Below are positions 17,968-26,360 of a stretch of DNA of 64,000 nucleotides, piece by piece. The notes under the pieces were generated by a model. The model saw only the letters and a program-made list of their open reading frames with translations. It was not told the origin of the DNA and searched no databases. Every line of letters starts with the position of its first letter. Position 1 is the stretch's first letter. The stretch lies in the NCBI RefSeq assembly GCF_013410875.1, contig NZ_JACCCU010000001.1, positions 2,356,001 through 2,420,000 on the forward strand, in the 5' to 3' direction. The position numbers and the translations under genes were made by a program. This DNA is from Tunturiibacter empetritectus. GTDB lineage: Bacteria > Acidobacteriota > Terriglobia > Terriglobales > Acidobacteriaceae.

Positions 17968-18579
17968 ATGCCCAGGCAGATTCATTACAACGCGGCAGAC
18001 CATATCTCGGCAGAGACGGCTGCGGACCCATACCTGCGTCCCGCATTTTCGCTGCGAGACCGGCTGAGGCGGCTAAATTGGAATCTCTGCTGGGCCATCT
18101 TTTATAGAACGTCACCAAGACCGTTACATTCCTGGAGAGCGTTTTTGCTTCGTCTCTTCGGGGCAACGATGGGGCCGAACTGCCATTTTTATCCGCGCTC
18201 AAAGGTGTGGGCTCCGTGGAATCTGATCTGTGCCGACCAGGTCACTGCGGGAGATGGCGTTGAGATCTACAACCCGGCGCCGGTCACTCTGGGGTCGCAC
18301 GCCATCTTGTCCCAGGAAGCCTACCTCTGCGGGGCAACCCACGACTACGATGATCCGGCATTCCCGTTGATCGCGTATGCGATGAATATCGGGGCCTACG
18401 CCTGGGTCTGCGCCCGGGCCTCAGTCGCGCCGGGAGTCAATATGGCCGAGGGATCGGTGCTTGGTCTGGGGTCAGTTGCCACGCGAAGCCTCGAGGCCTG
18501 GACCGTGTACGCTGGCGTGCCCGCGGTCAAAGTAAAGGAGCGCCGTCAGTTCCCGGTTAGCTCTTCCAACCCCGCCTGA
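17968..18579 (+). CDS. WcaF-like hexapeptide acetyltransferase
   Basis: 203 residues with an AAGGAG ribosome site. After a helical N-terminus (about 30-65) comes a left-handed beta-helix region with imperfect hexapeptide repeats (about 70-185) and the family features GATHDYDDPAFPLI and ARASVAPGVNMAEGSVLGLGS. The catalytic His of the family is probably the one in GATHDY. Such proteins O-acetylate sugars of colanic acid and related exopolysaccharides using acetyl-CoA. It closes the polysaccharide gene run. Confidence 0.85.
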   Translation: MPRQIHYNAADHISAETAADPYLRPAFSLRDRLRRLNWNLCWAIFYRTSPRPLHSWRAFLLRLFGATMGPNCHFYPRSKVWAPWNLICADQVTAGDGVEIYNPAPVTLGSHAILSQEAYLCGATHDYDDPAFPLIAYAMNIGAYAWVCARASVAPGVNMAEGSVLGLGSVATRSLEAWTVYAGVPAVKVKERRQFPVSSSNPA

Positions 18580-18671
18580 TGCGGTTGCCTCTTTGGGGCA
18601 GAGAAAAGCAGGACCGAAGTCCCGCTGTTTTCGTCGTTCGCTCTAAGACTGCCTCAGATCTATCCATAGAT

Positions 18672-19055
18672 CTATCCGCGGAGTTTTGCGAGAAGATCGG
18701 TCGGATGAACGGGTTTGGCGAGGATCTCGAACTCGTGACCTTGCGCACGAGACTTTTCTAGCAGATCCGCAGTAGCGGCCTGGCCCGAAAAGAGAAGGAT
18801 CTTGCACTTCGGCAGCTTGCTGCGCGTGATGATGGCAGCTTCGATGCCTGTCATTCCGGTCATGATGACGTCGCTGATGAGCATATCGGGCTGAAAGCTA
18901 TCGAGCAACTCGACGGCCTTCTCGCCGCTAAATACAGCACGGGCTTCAAAGCCTGCCTGGTTAAGAATTATCGCCAGAGTATTCGCAATCACCTGCTCGT
19001 CGTCAGCGACCAGCACCTTGGGCTTGGGTGTTGCGGTAGAAGTTAAATCTGCCAT
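18672..19055 (-). CDS. Single-domain response regulator (CheY-like)
   Basis: About 127 residues from the ATG at 19055, preceded by GGGGA at good spacing; an upstream ATG at 19085 is less likely. The receiver fold is complete: acidic pair in VLVADDEQ, phospho-acceptor Asp in DMLISDVIMTG, Ser switch in LLFSGQ and Lys in ILAKPVHP. There is no output domain, so it acts by protein contact or in a phosphorelay. No histidine kinase is nearby. It is divergent from the ABC transporter pair. Confidence 0.88.
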   Translation of the reverse strand: MADLTSTATPKPKVLVADDEQVIANTLAIILNQAGFEARAVFSGEKAVELLDSFQPDMLISDVIMTGMTGIEAAIITRSKLPKCKILLFSGQAATADLLEKSRAQGHEFEILAKPVHPTDLLAKLRG

Positions 19056-19100
19056 GCTAAGTTTCCCCAAAAGTAGAAGGTTCAAAGTTCAGTTTTAAAT

Positions 19101-20576
19101 GTGACGTACGCAGGCAGCGGATTTATATTTCGCCCACCTAGTAATGATACGCTGAGCGCAGAGGTGGTTGACCCACAAACCGCCACAAATTCACCCGCCG
19201 CATCCAGTACCACCAAATTTCTTATGCAGCCAGCCATCATTCGTGCCGAACGTGTTGAAAAGTACTACGCGCAACCGAGCGAAAACCGCATCCAGGTAAT
19301 TTCGCCCACCGACCTGTCAATTACGGCCGGGGAGATTGTTGCGTTACTTGGGCCTTCCGGCTCAGGAAAATCGACCCTGCTGCGCATGTTGACGGGCCTG
19401 TCCGCGCCCTCTGCCGGGGAGGTGTACTGGCACGAAAAACCAATTGCAACCGCGGATGTCAACGTTTCCATCGTATTTCAAAGCTTTGCCCTCTTCCCCT
19501 GGCTGACCGTGCTGGAAAACGTGGAAGCTCCGCTGAAGGCTCGTGGTATGGACGCCGCCGACCGTCGCAAACGAGGCATGAAGATCCTCGACACAGTGGG
19601 TCTGGACGGCTTCCAGGCTGCGTATCCCAAGGAGCTCTCCGGCGGCATGCGGCAGCGGGTCGGCTTCGCACGCGCGCTGGTCGTCGAGCCCGAAGTTCTC
19701 TTCATGGATGAGCCCTTCTCCGCGCTCGATGTGCTCACGGCCGAGAACCTCCGCAGCGAACTGCTGGAGCTCTGGCAGAACAAGACCATCCCAACGCAGT
19801 CGATCTTCATCGTCACCCACAACATCGAAGAGGCCGTCCAGCTTGCCGATCGCATCATCGTCCTCGGACGCAACCCGGGCCATGTGCGAACCGACTTCCG
19901 CGTCGCAATCCCTCACCCGCGCGACCGCAAAGCAACCGCCTTCACCCAACTGGTCGACTACATCTACAAAGTGCTGACGCAGCCTGACGCCCAGCCGCCA
20001 GCCCTGCCCCAGACCTCCACCGGAAAGACGGTCCGCGATCAACGGCAAATGCACTACCAGATGCTGCCGCACGCACGCCCCGGCGGAATCGCTGGTCTGC
20101 TAGAGCTCGTTCTCGACCACAACGGCAAGGACGACATCTATCGCCTCGCTGACGACCTCGCCTTCCAGATCGACGACCTGCTCCCCATCGTCGACGCCGC
20201 GCAGCTATTAGGTTTCCTCACGGTTACAGAAGGCGACGCCGCCATCACACCCACCGGCGCCGAGTACGCCAACTCCGAGATCCTTCGCCAGAAAGAGCTC
20301 TTCCGCACCGCCGCCGTCGAAAACGTCCTGCTCCTTCGCCAGATCGTGCGCGCCATCGAGTCCAAAAGCGACCGCAGCGTCCCCGAGGAGTTCTTCCACG
20401 ACATGCTCGACGAGCAGTTCAGCGAAGACGAGACTCTCCGCCAGTTGGAGACCGCCATCAACTGGGGCCGCTACGCCGAGCTCTTCGACTTCGACGCCTC
20501 CCGCCGACGCTTCATCCAGTCAGAAAAACTTCATCACGACACGGAAGCAAGCTCCACCGCGGAGATCGATGCATGA
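19101..20576 (+). CDS. ABC transporter ATP-binding protein with AAA-associated C-terminal domain
   Basis: Up to 491 residues. The open frame begins with GTG at 19101, but the first 41 residues look non-conserved and the ATG at 19224 may be the true start. The NBD shows Walker A GPSGSGKST, Q-loop VFQSFALFPWLTV, signature LSGGMRQRVGFARAL, Walker B VLFMDEPFSALD and the H-loop FIVTHNIEEAV. This is the NitT/TauT (nitrate/sulfonate) type. About 150 extra residues beyond the NBD match the AAA-associated C-terminal domain found in some of these ATPases. The stop overlaps the permease ATG. The substrate is unknown, and no binding-protein gene is adjacent. Confidence 0.87.
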   Translation: MTYAGSGFIFRPPSNDTLSAEVVDPQTATNSPAASSTTKFLMQPAIIRAERVEKYYAQPSENRIQVISPTDLSITAGEIVALLGPSGSGKSTLLRMLTGLSAPSAGEVYWHEKPIATADVNVSIVFQSFALFPWLTVLENVEAPLKARGMDAADRRKRGMKILDTVGLDGFQAAYPKELSGGMRQRVGFARALVVEPEVLFMDEPFSALDVLTAENLRSELLELWQNKTIPTQSIFIVTHNIEEAVQLADRIIVLGRNPGHVRTDFRVAIPHPRDRKATAFTQLVDYIYKVLTQPDAQPPALPQTSTGKTVRDQRQMHYQMLPHARPGGIAGLLELVLDHNGKDDIYRLADDLAFQIDDLLPIVDAAQLLGFLTVTEGDAAITPTGAEYANSEILRQKELFRTAAVENVLLLRQIVRAIESKSDRSVPEEFFHDMLDEQFSEDETLRQLETAINWGRYAELFDFDASRRRFIQSEKLHHDTEASSTAEIDA

Positions 20577-22363
20577 TGAAGCTGCCGGATAGCTTCAGCA
20601 ACATCCGCGGACGTGAGACCTTTGCGCGCTCCCAGGTGCTGCAGCGCAGCTGGCCCGTCGTGCTCGACCTCTGCGTCGCCGGCATCGGCCTGGCCTGCTT
20701 CTACGGAGTCGTCGTCATCGCGCGCTACTGGTTCGGCCATCCCGAACCGGAGATCGTCATCTCGCAGAGTCCGCGCGCACTGCCGCAGTATGCGTTCTAC
20801 TCCATCGTGCGCATCGGCCTTGCCTACCTGCTCAGCCTGGTCTTCGCCATCGGCTACGGCTACATCGCCGCCTACAGCAAACGCGTCGAGCCGCTCATGA
20901 TCGCTGGCCTCGACATCCTCCAATCGATTCCCGTCCTCAGCTTTCTCCCCGGCGTCATGCTGGCGATGGTCGCGCTCTTTCCCACCCGGCAGATCGGCGT
21001 CGAGATGGGCGCCATCGTCCTCATCTTCACCGGCCAGGTCTGGAACATGGCCTTCAGCTTCTACTCGTCCATCAAGAGCATCCCGCGAGAGCTCTCCGAA
21101 GCCGCGAGCATCTACAAGTTCTCGCGCCTCCAAAAGCTGATCCAGTTAGAGCTTCCCTATGCCGCCATCGGACTGGTATGGAACTCCATGGTGTCGGTCG
21201 CAGGCGGATGGTTCTTCCTGATGGCCTGCGAGATGTTCGTCCTGGGCACACGCGACTTCAGGCTTCCGGGACTGGGATCATACCTCCAAACCGCTGCCGG
21301 CACGGGAAACTTCGCAGCCATCACCTGGGGCCTGCTTACGATGGTTGCGATCATCGTCGCGACCGATCAGCTCGTCTGGCGGCCCATCATCGCGTGGAGC
21401 GACAAGTTCAAATTCGAGCAGGTAGAGAGCAACTCAAGAGTGCGCTCGCCACTGCTGCATCTTCTCCAGCAGTCTCGCGGACTGCGAACGCTACGTCAGC
21501 ACACGATCGTTCCCTTCGAGGAGAGTCTCTATCGCCGGCTCGCAGAGGGACGAGCCGGCGGCACAGTTGCCAACGCTGCAAACTCCGATGGCGAGGTCAA
21601 AAAGAACGGCTCTGCGTCTACCATCTTGCGCGGACTTGTTATCGTGATTGGGGCAACCGCGGTTCTCTATGCGGCCTGGCAGGCGTTGGCGCTTCTACGG
21701 CAGGTCCATGGCAGCGAGTTCGCCACAATCCTAAAGGGCGCGATGGCTACCTTCCTCAGAGTCAACATCTCACTGATTCTCGCTGCTGCGTGGACGATTC
21801 CCGCAGGCGTTGCCATCGGCTTCCATCCCCGGCTCGCGCGCATCGCACAACCCATCGCGCAGATCGCAGCCTCCGTTCCCGCAACTGCACTCTTCCCCGT
21901 CATCCTTCTCGCTCTCATCCGTATCGGCGGCAACATGAATATCGGCTCTATCGCGCTGATGCTCTTAGGAACGCAGTGGTACATCCTGTTCAACGTCATC
22001 GCCGGTGCAATGGCGATCCCATCCGATCTAAAAGAAGTCGCGACGCTCTTCCACTTCACCACCATCCAGAAGTGGAAGACGGTCATTCTGCCCGGCATCT
22101 TTCCCTTCCTCATCACCGGCATGGTGACAGCCTCCGGCGGCGCATGGAACGCGAGCATCATCGCAGAATATTTCCGGCTCAAAAACCAGACGCTGCAGAC
22201 GGTTGGGCTTGGTGCAGTCATCAGCGCGGCAACAGACAGCGGCCAATTCCAGATCCTGCTCCTCGCCACGATCGTGATGGCAATCATGGTCGTTACCATC
22301 AACCGTCTGGTATGGCGCCCGCTCTACCGCCTCGCCGAAACTCGTTACAAACTAGGCGGCTAA
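20573..22363 (+). CDS. ABC transporter permease with two fused membrane domains
   Basis: 596 residues comprising two binding-protein-dependent permease domains in one chain: domain one about 75-280, domain two about 370-590, joined by a hydrophilic linker (about 285-345). Each contains an EAA-like loop (SEAASIYKFSRLQKLIQLELP and KEVATLFHFTTIQKWKTVILP) that docks on the ATPase. Most NitT/TauT systems use a homodimer of one-domain permeases. Here the fusion gives a fixed heterodimer. The ATG overlaps the ATPase stop by four bases, so the two subunits are coupled. Confidence 0.88.
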   Translation: MMKLPDSFSNIRGRETFARSQVLQRSWPVVLDLCVAGIGLACFYGVVVIARYWFGHPEPEIVISQSPRALPQYAFYSIVRIGLAYLLSLVFAIGYGYIAAYSKRVEPLMIAGLDILQSIPVLSFLPGVMLAMVALFPTRQIGVEMGAIVLIFTGQVWNMAFSFYSSIKSIPRELSEAASIYKFSRLQKLIQLELPYAAIGLVWNSMVSVAGGWFFLMACEMFVLGTRDFRLPGLGSYLQTAAGTGNFAAITWGLLTMVAIIVATDQLVWRPIIAWSDKFKFEQVESNSRVRSPLLHLLQQSRGLRTLRQHTIVPFEESLYRRLAEGRAGGTVANAANSDGEVKKNGSASTILRGLVIVIGATAVLYAAWQALALLRQVHGSEFATILKGAMATFLRVNISLILAAAWTIPAGVAIGFHPRLARIAQPIAQIAASVPATALFPVILLALIRIGGNMNIGSIALMLLGTQWYILFNVIAGAMAIPSDLKEVATLFHFTTIQKWKTVILPGIFPFLITGMVTASGGAWNASIIAEYFRLKNQTLQTVGLGAVISAATDSGQFQILLLATIVMAIMVVTINRLVWRPLYRLAETRYKLGG

Positions 22364-22537
22364 ACGCCAGAGTGAGAGGAGCGAACGCGCCAATGCCAGG
22401 CACGCATACCAGCCTGAACTACTGCAACCCTCCGACCGCGCCACCCTCTGACGAGAAGCTGTTGCAAGCGGAACTTTGAATATTAACGTGCTGCCTGTAG
22501 ATTTCGCATCCTATTAGCGTGGACGATAGGAGGTTCT

Positions 22538-23074
22538 ATGACAGGTTCAGCTACCTTTGCGCCGTTTATAGAGAACCGGGAGACCGCCCCCGCATACTGG
22601 CAGGTGGACATCCTTTGGCTGGTGCTTGCGGATGGGAATCAGACCGGAAACAGCTTTTCGCTCCTTGAAGAGCTATGCCCCAAAGACTCCGGACCGCCTC
22701 CACACACGCATACTCAAACGGAGATCTTCTACCTGCTGGATGGCGAGATCACTTTTCTGGTGGACGGAAAACAGATCAAAGCCAAAGCGGGATCCGCGGT
22801 GACTGTGCCACCTGGCGTAGCGCACAGTTTCAGGGTCGACTCAGAGACCTGTCGAGTGCTCAACCTGTACGTACCTGCTGGTTTTGAGCGGTCGATCGTT
22901 GAGCTTGCAGAGCCGGCAAAGCACCGCACACTCCCTCCGAAAGGATTGCCCATGCGTGGTTCCATGGCGGACGCCATGAAGCTGTTTGCGGAGATTGGTA
23001 TGAAGCCGGTGCCGGGCCCAGACGTCCTTCGGCCAGCCGCCGACACACGCATGGACATGTCCGGCGGGAAGTAA
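22538..23074 (+). CDS. Cupin domain protein A
   Basis: 178 residues with a strong TAGGAGG ribosome site. The cupin barrel covers about residues 35-115: the first metal motif is PPPHTHTQTEIFYLLDG (two His and a Glu in the expected spacing) and the second is PPGVAHSFR (third His). The C-terminal tail is helical and ends with MDMSGGK. There is no signal peptide. It may be a dioxygenase, isomerase or sugar-binding protein. The neighbouring cupin is a distant paralogue, so the two form a pair. Confidence 0.8.
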   Translation: MTGSATFAPFIENRETAPAYWQVDILWLVLADGNQTGNSFSLLEELCPKDSGPPPHTHTQTEIFYLLDGEITFLVDGKQIKAKAGSAVTVPPGVAHSFRVDSETCRVLNLYVPAGFERSIVELAEPAKHRTLPPKGLPMRGSMADAMKLFAEIGMKPVPGPDVLRPAADTRMDMSGGK

Positions 23075-23125
23075 ATTGGGCGAGAAGTAAATGGAAACGG
23101 GATCAGAACACTTCAGGAGAGAAGA

Positions 23126-23605
23126 ATGACAAACACACCGAAGTCTGCAGTGGAAGCGCAACCACCTGCCGTGAGAGAGTTCCTCGTGCTGGGCGACAAG
23201 ATGCTCATCAAACAGAGCGCCGAAAGTACGAACGGCAGATATGCCGTAATGGAACAACTCCTAAATCCAGGAGACGGACCGCCCCCGCACATACATACGC
23301 GGGAGGACGAAGTGTTCTACATCGCTTCCGGCGAGTTCGACATCCTGCTCGGAGACCGGACAATTCGCGCGAAAGCCGGCGACGTCCTCGATGCACCCCG
23401 CAACGTGCGTCACACCTACCATTGCGTGGGAGAGGCGCCGGGCACCATTATCTTTCTTACTTATCCGGCGGGTATCGAGCGCTTCTTCGCGGAAGCGTCG
23501 AAGATTGCGCCGTCCGACATGGGCAAGCTGTTCGAAGTAGCGGCTCAATACGGATTGATCTTTGAAAAGCCTGAGCCCTCCGCCGACAAGCAAAAGAACA
23601 AATAA
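23126..23605 (+). CDS. Cupin domain protein B
   Basis: 159 residues, 51 bp after cupin A with its own CAGGAGAG site. The same fold is visible: GPPPHIHTREDEVFYIASGEFDILLG holds the His-His-Glu set and APRNVRHTYH the last His. Residues 110-150 form a helix (FFAEASKIAPSDMGKLFEVAAQYG), a C-terminal extension similar to cupin A. It is probably co-transcribed with cupin A. No substrate can be deduced. Confidence 0.8.
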   Translation: MTNTPKSAVEAQPPAVREFLVLGDKMLIKQSAESTNGRYAVMEQLLNPGDGPPPHIHTREDEVFYIASGEFDILLGDRTIRAKAGDVLDAPRNVRHTYHCVGEAPGTIIFLTYPAGIERFFAEASKIAPSDMGKLFEVAAQYGLIFEKPEPSADKQKNK

Positions 23606-23630
23606 ATCTAAGGATGCTTCTGCATCGCGC

Positions 23631-24806
23631 TTACTTCGTGAGTTGGTGCTGTCTGAGGATGGTTACAACTCTGTCGATCGGCAGCGCTTCGACCGTATGT
23701 CCGTTGCCAGTCACAGTGGTGGCCTTGAGCATCGAGTTGTAAATCGCCTCCTCTGTCCCCTCGATCACGGCCTCGAAGAGAGGAGACATCGCATCGTTAG
23801 TGAGCACCTCAGTCCTGCGCGTCGTGGATACATCGCTCGTAAAAATGCGAACCTGGGATGCGGTGGAGAACGCGATCGCATAGTCGCCGCTACCGTTCGA
23901 CGCGGAGCTGCCCGTCCTGCCCATCCCGACCCAAGCTCTAGCTGCAAGGCGTTTCAGATTGCGCACATCCAGTGGAGCGTCCGTCGCGATCACCATCATG
24001 CAAGAACCATCGGCCTTATCTTTTACGCCCTCGACCTGACCGGCTTCCTTGCGCAAATAATACTGACCAAGCTCCTGACCCACAGGCGCACCGTTGATGG
24101 TAAGTATCCCTCCGAAGTTTGACTGCACCAGCACGCCGACCGTGTATCCGCCCAGCGTGGCCGGAAGGCGTCGCGACGCGGTTCCTATGCCACCCTTCCA
24201 GCCAAAGGCTACGGTGCCCGTACCGGCTCCCACTGTGCCCTCATCAACAGGCCCCGGCTTGGCATCTCTGATCGCATTGGTTACGTCCTCCGGCGCGATG
24301 TGGCGACCACGAATGTCGCTAAGCCATCCGTCATTCGTCTCCCCCACGATCGCATTGATCGAAAGTACACCCTCGTTGCCCGGAAGCGAAAGCATGTAGC
24401 TAATCAAATCGTCAGCCGCACGAGGAACACTGGTGGTTGAGGTCAGCAGGATGGGCGTCTCAATCTCTCCCATCTCATCCACTTGTGTAGACCCTGTAAG
24501 CTTTCCATAGCCGTTACCAATAAAGATCCCGCCGGGAACGCGTTCGCGATACATATTCCCGGCGTGAGGCAGAATGGCCGTCACTCCAGTTCGCACGTTG
24601 TCACCGCGAATAAGAGTCGTCTGGCCAACTTCCACACCTGCAACATCCGTAATCGCATCGAGCGGACCTGTTGGCAACACGCCAACCTTCAGCCCAATGT
24701 CGGCGGCTCGAGGACGTTTCGGTGAGCCTTCACTCTGTGCTCCAGCTATCAGGCTGACAAGCAGAACGAAAGCGCTTCCACAAAGACCACGAGATAGGAT
24801 GCGCAC
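23631..24806 (-). CDS. P1 family (DmpA-type) aminopeptidase, secreted
   Basis: About 391 residues from a GTG at 24806 with GGGGG six bases upstream; a longer GTG frame at 24872 is less likely because the signal peptide (SAFVLLVSLIAGAQS) would then be internal. P1 peptidases are N-terminal-nucleophile hydrolases that self-cleave. Conserved blocks are ITDVAGVEVGQTTL, GGIFIGNGYGKLTG, TVGAGTGTVAFGWKGGIGT, GYTVGVLVQSNFGG and ARAWVGMGRTGS. Family members remove N-terminal D- or beta-amino acids. It is convergent with the cupin pair. Confidence 0.87.
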   Translation of the reverse strand: MRILSRGLCGSAFVLLVSLIAGAQSEGSPKRPRAADIGLKVGVLPTGPLDAITDVAGVEVGQTTLIRGDNVRTGVTAILPHAGNMYRERVPGGIFIGNGYGKLTGSTQVDEMGEIETPILLTSTTSVPRAADDLISYMLSLPGNEGVLSINAIVGETNDGWLSDIRGRHIAPEDVTNAIRDAKPGPVDEGTVGAGTGTVAFGWKGGIGTASRRLPATLGGYTVGVLVQSNFGGILTINGAPVGQELGQYYLRKEAGQVEGVKDKADGSCMMVIATDAPLDVRNLKRLAARAWVGMGRTGSSASNGSGDYAIAFSTASQVRIFTSDVSTTRRTEVLTNDAMSPLFEAVIEGTEEAIYNSMLKATTVTGNGHTVEALPIDRVVTILRQHQLTK

Positions 24807-24915
24807 AGATTGACCCCCGAAGTGTTTCCTCGCACACGCTCGACCAGAACTTATCAACCCCCCGGGAAACACTTCTGTTGCCTTTCTGGTCAGTGGCTGC
24901 CGCCCACTTTCATAC

Positions 24916-25461
24916 TCAGGTGTTCTTTCCAGGAGTTAAGAGCACGCTTGTTTTGGTGGACCACTTGGCGGTGGGGCCATCCGTATAAACGACAAGATTC
25001 CCATCATCCTGCAGATAGAGGGTCGGGTGCTGGATGCCAAATGTACCCGTATTGAACACCGGAATTGACCCCGCATACGCCACCAGATTGCCATCCTCCT
25101 GAAAATCTACCTCTGTGACGCCCTTTCCGTTTATCTTGGCACTCCAGACCGGTACCCATCGCATCTGGTTGTTAGGATCGAGTGCTGGCGCCGGGCCCCC
25201 AGTCACCTGGGCTAAGCCGATGGAGGACGAGTCGACGCTCTCGAGAATCAGGTTTCCATCGGATTCCTGCAAGGTGAGCCTGAATGCACCACCAGGGGAA
25301 TACCAACTGCTTCCGGGGCGAAGCCATAGCGACCGTGGCTTGTTATTACCGGGACTTATGTGCGTGTTGTCTCTGACTTGGTTGTTGGGTGGGTAAGCGA
25401 TAAGGCCTACTATATCCAGGGGAAATTGGAGATCGGTGCTTTGCAATGAGACATTAATCAT
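24916..25461 (-). CDS. Bulb-type (GNA-like) mannose-binding lectin domain protein
   Basis: 181 residues with a GGAGGAG ribosome site. Two clear copies of the lectin motif Q-x-D-x-N-x-V-x-Y are seen as FQEDGNLVAY (about 120) and LQDDGNLVVY (about 155), with a degenerate one as LQESDGNLILE (about 65), matching the three-bladed beta-prism II fold. No signal peptide or membrane helix is visible, so it is either cytoplasmic or exported by a non-classical route. Related bacterial proteins include mannose-binding bacteriocins (lectin-like putidacins), but those are usually larger with tandem domains. No immunity gene is recognisable. Confidence 0.75.
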   Translation of the reverse strand: MINVSLQSTDLQFPLDIVGLIAYPPNNQVRDNTHISPGNNKPRSLWLRPGSSWYSPGGAFRLTLQESDGNLILESVDSSSIGLAQVTGGPAPALDPNNQMRWVPVWSAKINGKGVTEVDFQEDGNLVAYAGSIPVFNTGTFGIQHPTLYLQDDGNLVVYTDGPTAKWSTKTSVLLTPGKNT

Positions 25462-25742
25462 GGGCTCCTCCGTGTTGCGCTGATTGCGTTCTAAACGGGG
25501 CCCGCGGATTGAAGATGGCTGTAACTTATAGTCTTCGAGAGGCGCTGAAGCAAGCGATCCTTTTCGGTCGATTCAGAGTTCACTGATTGCGAATCGCAGC
25601 CCGCGCCGCCCGAGGCTTGCGCCGCTCCTACTTGAAATGAGCTTCATAGGGTTTCTCAACCCGCAATGTACCTCAATGGGAATCTTCCCTCTTTCACTTC
25701 GTAGGTCATTCAAGCTCCAGAGAACATGCGATGGTCGTTCGT

Positions 25743-26225
25743 TCAGAGCGGAGGCGCACCCGGCTGCTTGCGAAACGCAAAAACAACCGCCAGCAGCGGA
25801 GGAGCCAGCAGCACACCCCAAAACGGAATTACAATCCCCAGCACAATCGGCCCCAGAAACGCCGCCCACCACGGAACCTTCGTAGTCCGATGCAGCACGT
25901 AAGGCCCAATGACCAGCCCTTCCAGAATAACAATCAGTCCATAGAGGCCCAGAACCAGCCCCAGACGCCACTCGTCATGGCCGCTGAACGCAACCGCCAG
26001 CACCGGACCAATCAGCGCGATCATACCGCCGAAGGTTGGAACGATCTGCAGGATACCCCCAAGAACCGCCCAGAGCGGCGCGAACGGAACCCGGATCAAC
26101 TCCAGCCCGATCAGCCACAGAACTCCGACAATCAGTCCATCCAGCGTCGCCGCCCGCCACCAGTTAAGCAGCGCGCCGCCCGCCGTCTTCAGATGAGCCG
26201 TCGTATTGTTGTTTCGAATCTCCAT
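25743..26225 (-). CDS. AI-2E family transporter, short C-terminal form
   Basis: 160 residues with four or five hydrophobic segments. The pattern IVPTFGGMIALIGPVLAVAFS, then LYGLIVILEGLVIGPYVLHRTTKVP and PFWGVLLAPPLLAVVFAF, matches the C-terminal half of AI-2E (UPF0118) membrane proteins, which normally have about 350 residues and eight helices. The N-terminal half is missing, and nothing upstream encodes it (26226-26360 is not membrane-like). It is either a truncated gene or a small independent form. Confidence 0.6.
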   Translation of the reverse strand: MEIRNNNTTAHLKTAGGALLNWWRAATLDGLIVGVLWLIGLELIRVPFAPLWAVLGGILQIVPTFGGMIALIGPVLAVAFSGHDEWRLGLVLGLYGLIVILEGLVIGPYVLHRTTKVPWWAAFLGPIVLGIVIPFWGVLLAPPLLAVVFAFRKQPGAPPL

Positions 26226-26360
26226 ACCAACCTGTCCGCTTCGGCGCGCATCAGACCCTCTGAAGCAGAACTATAACTCAAGCCACTTCATTCGATGCGC
26301 ACCTTTGCAACCGCGAGGGACACGCTCGCGCGAACGGCACTGGAATGGAGCACGATCAAG

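Noticed and set aside
25573..25971. 132-codon minus-strand open frame overlapping the AI-2E-type gene
   Set aside because: Gly/Ser/Cys-rich shadow; the other frame has clear membrane helices.
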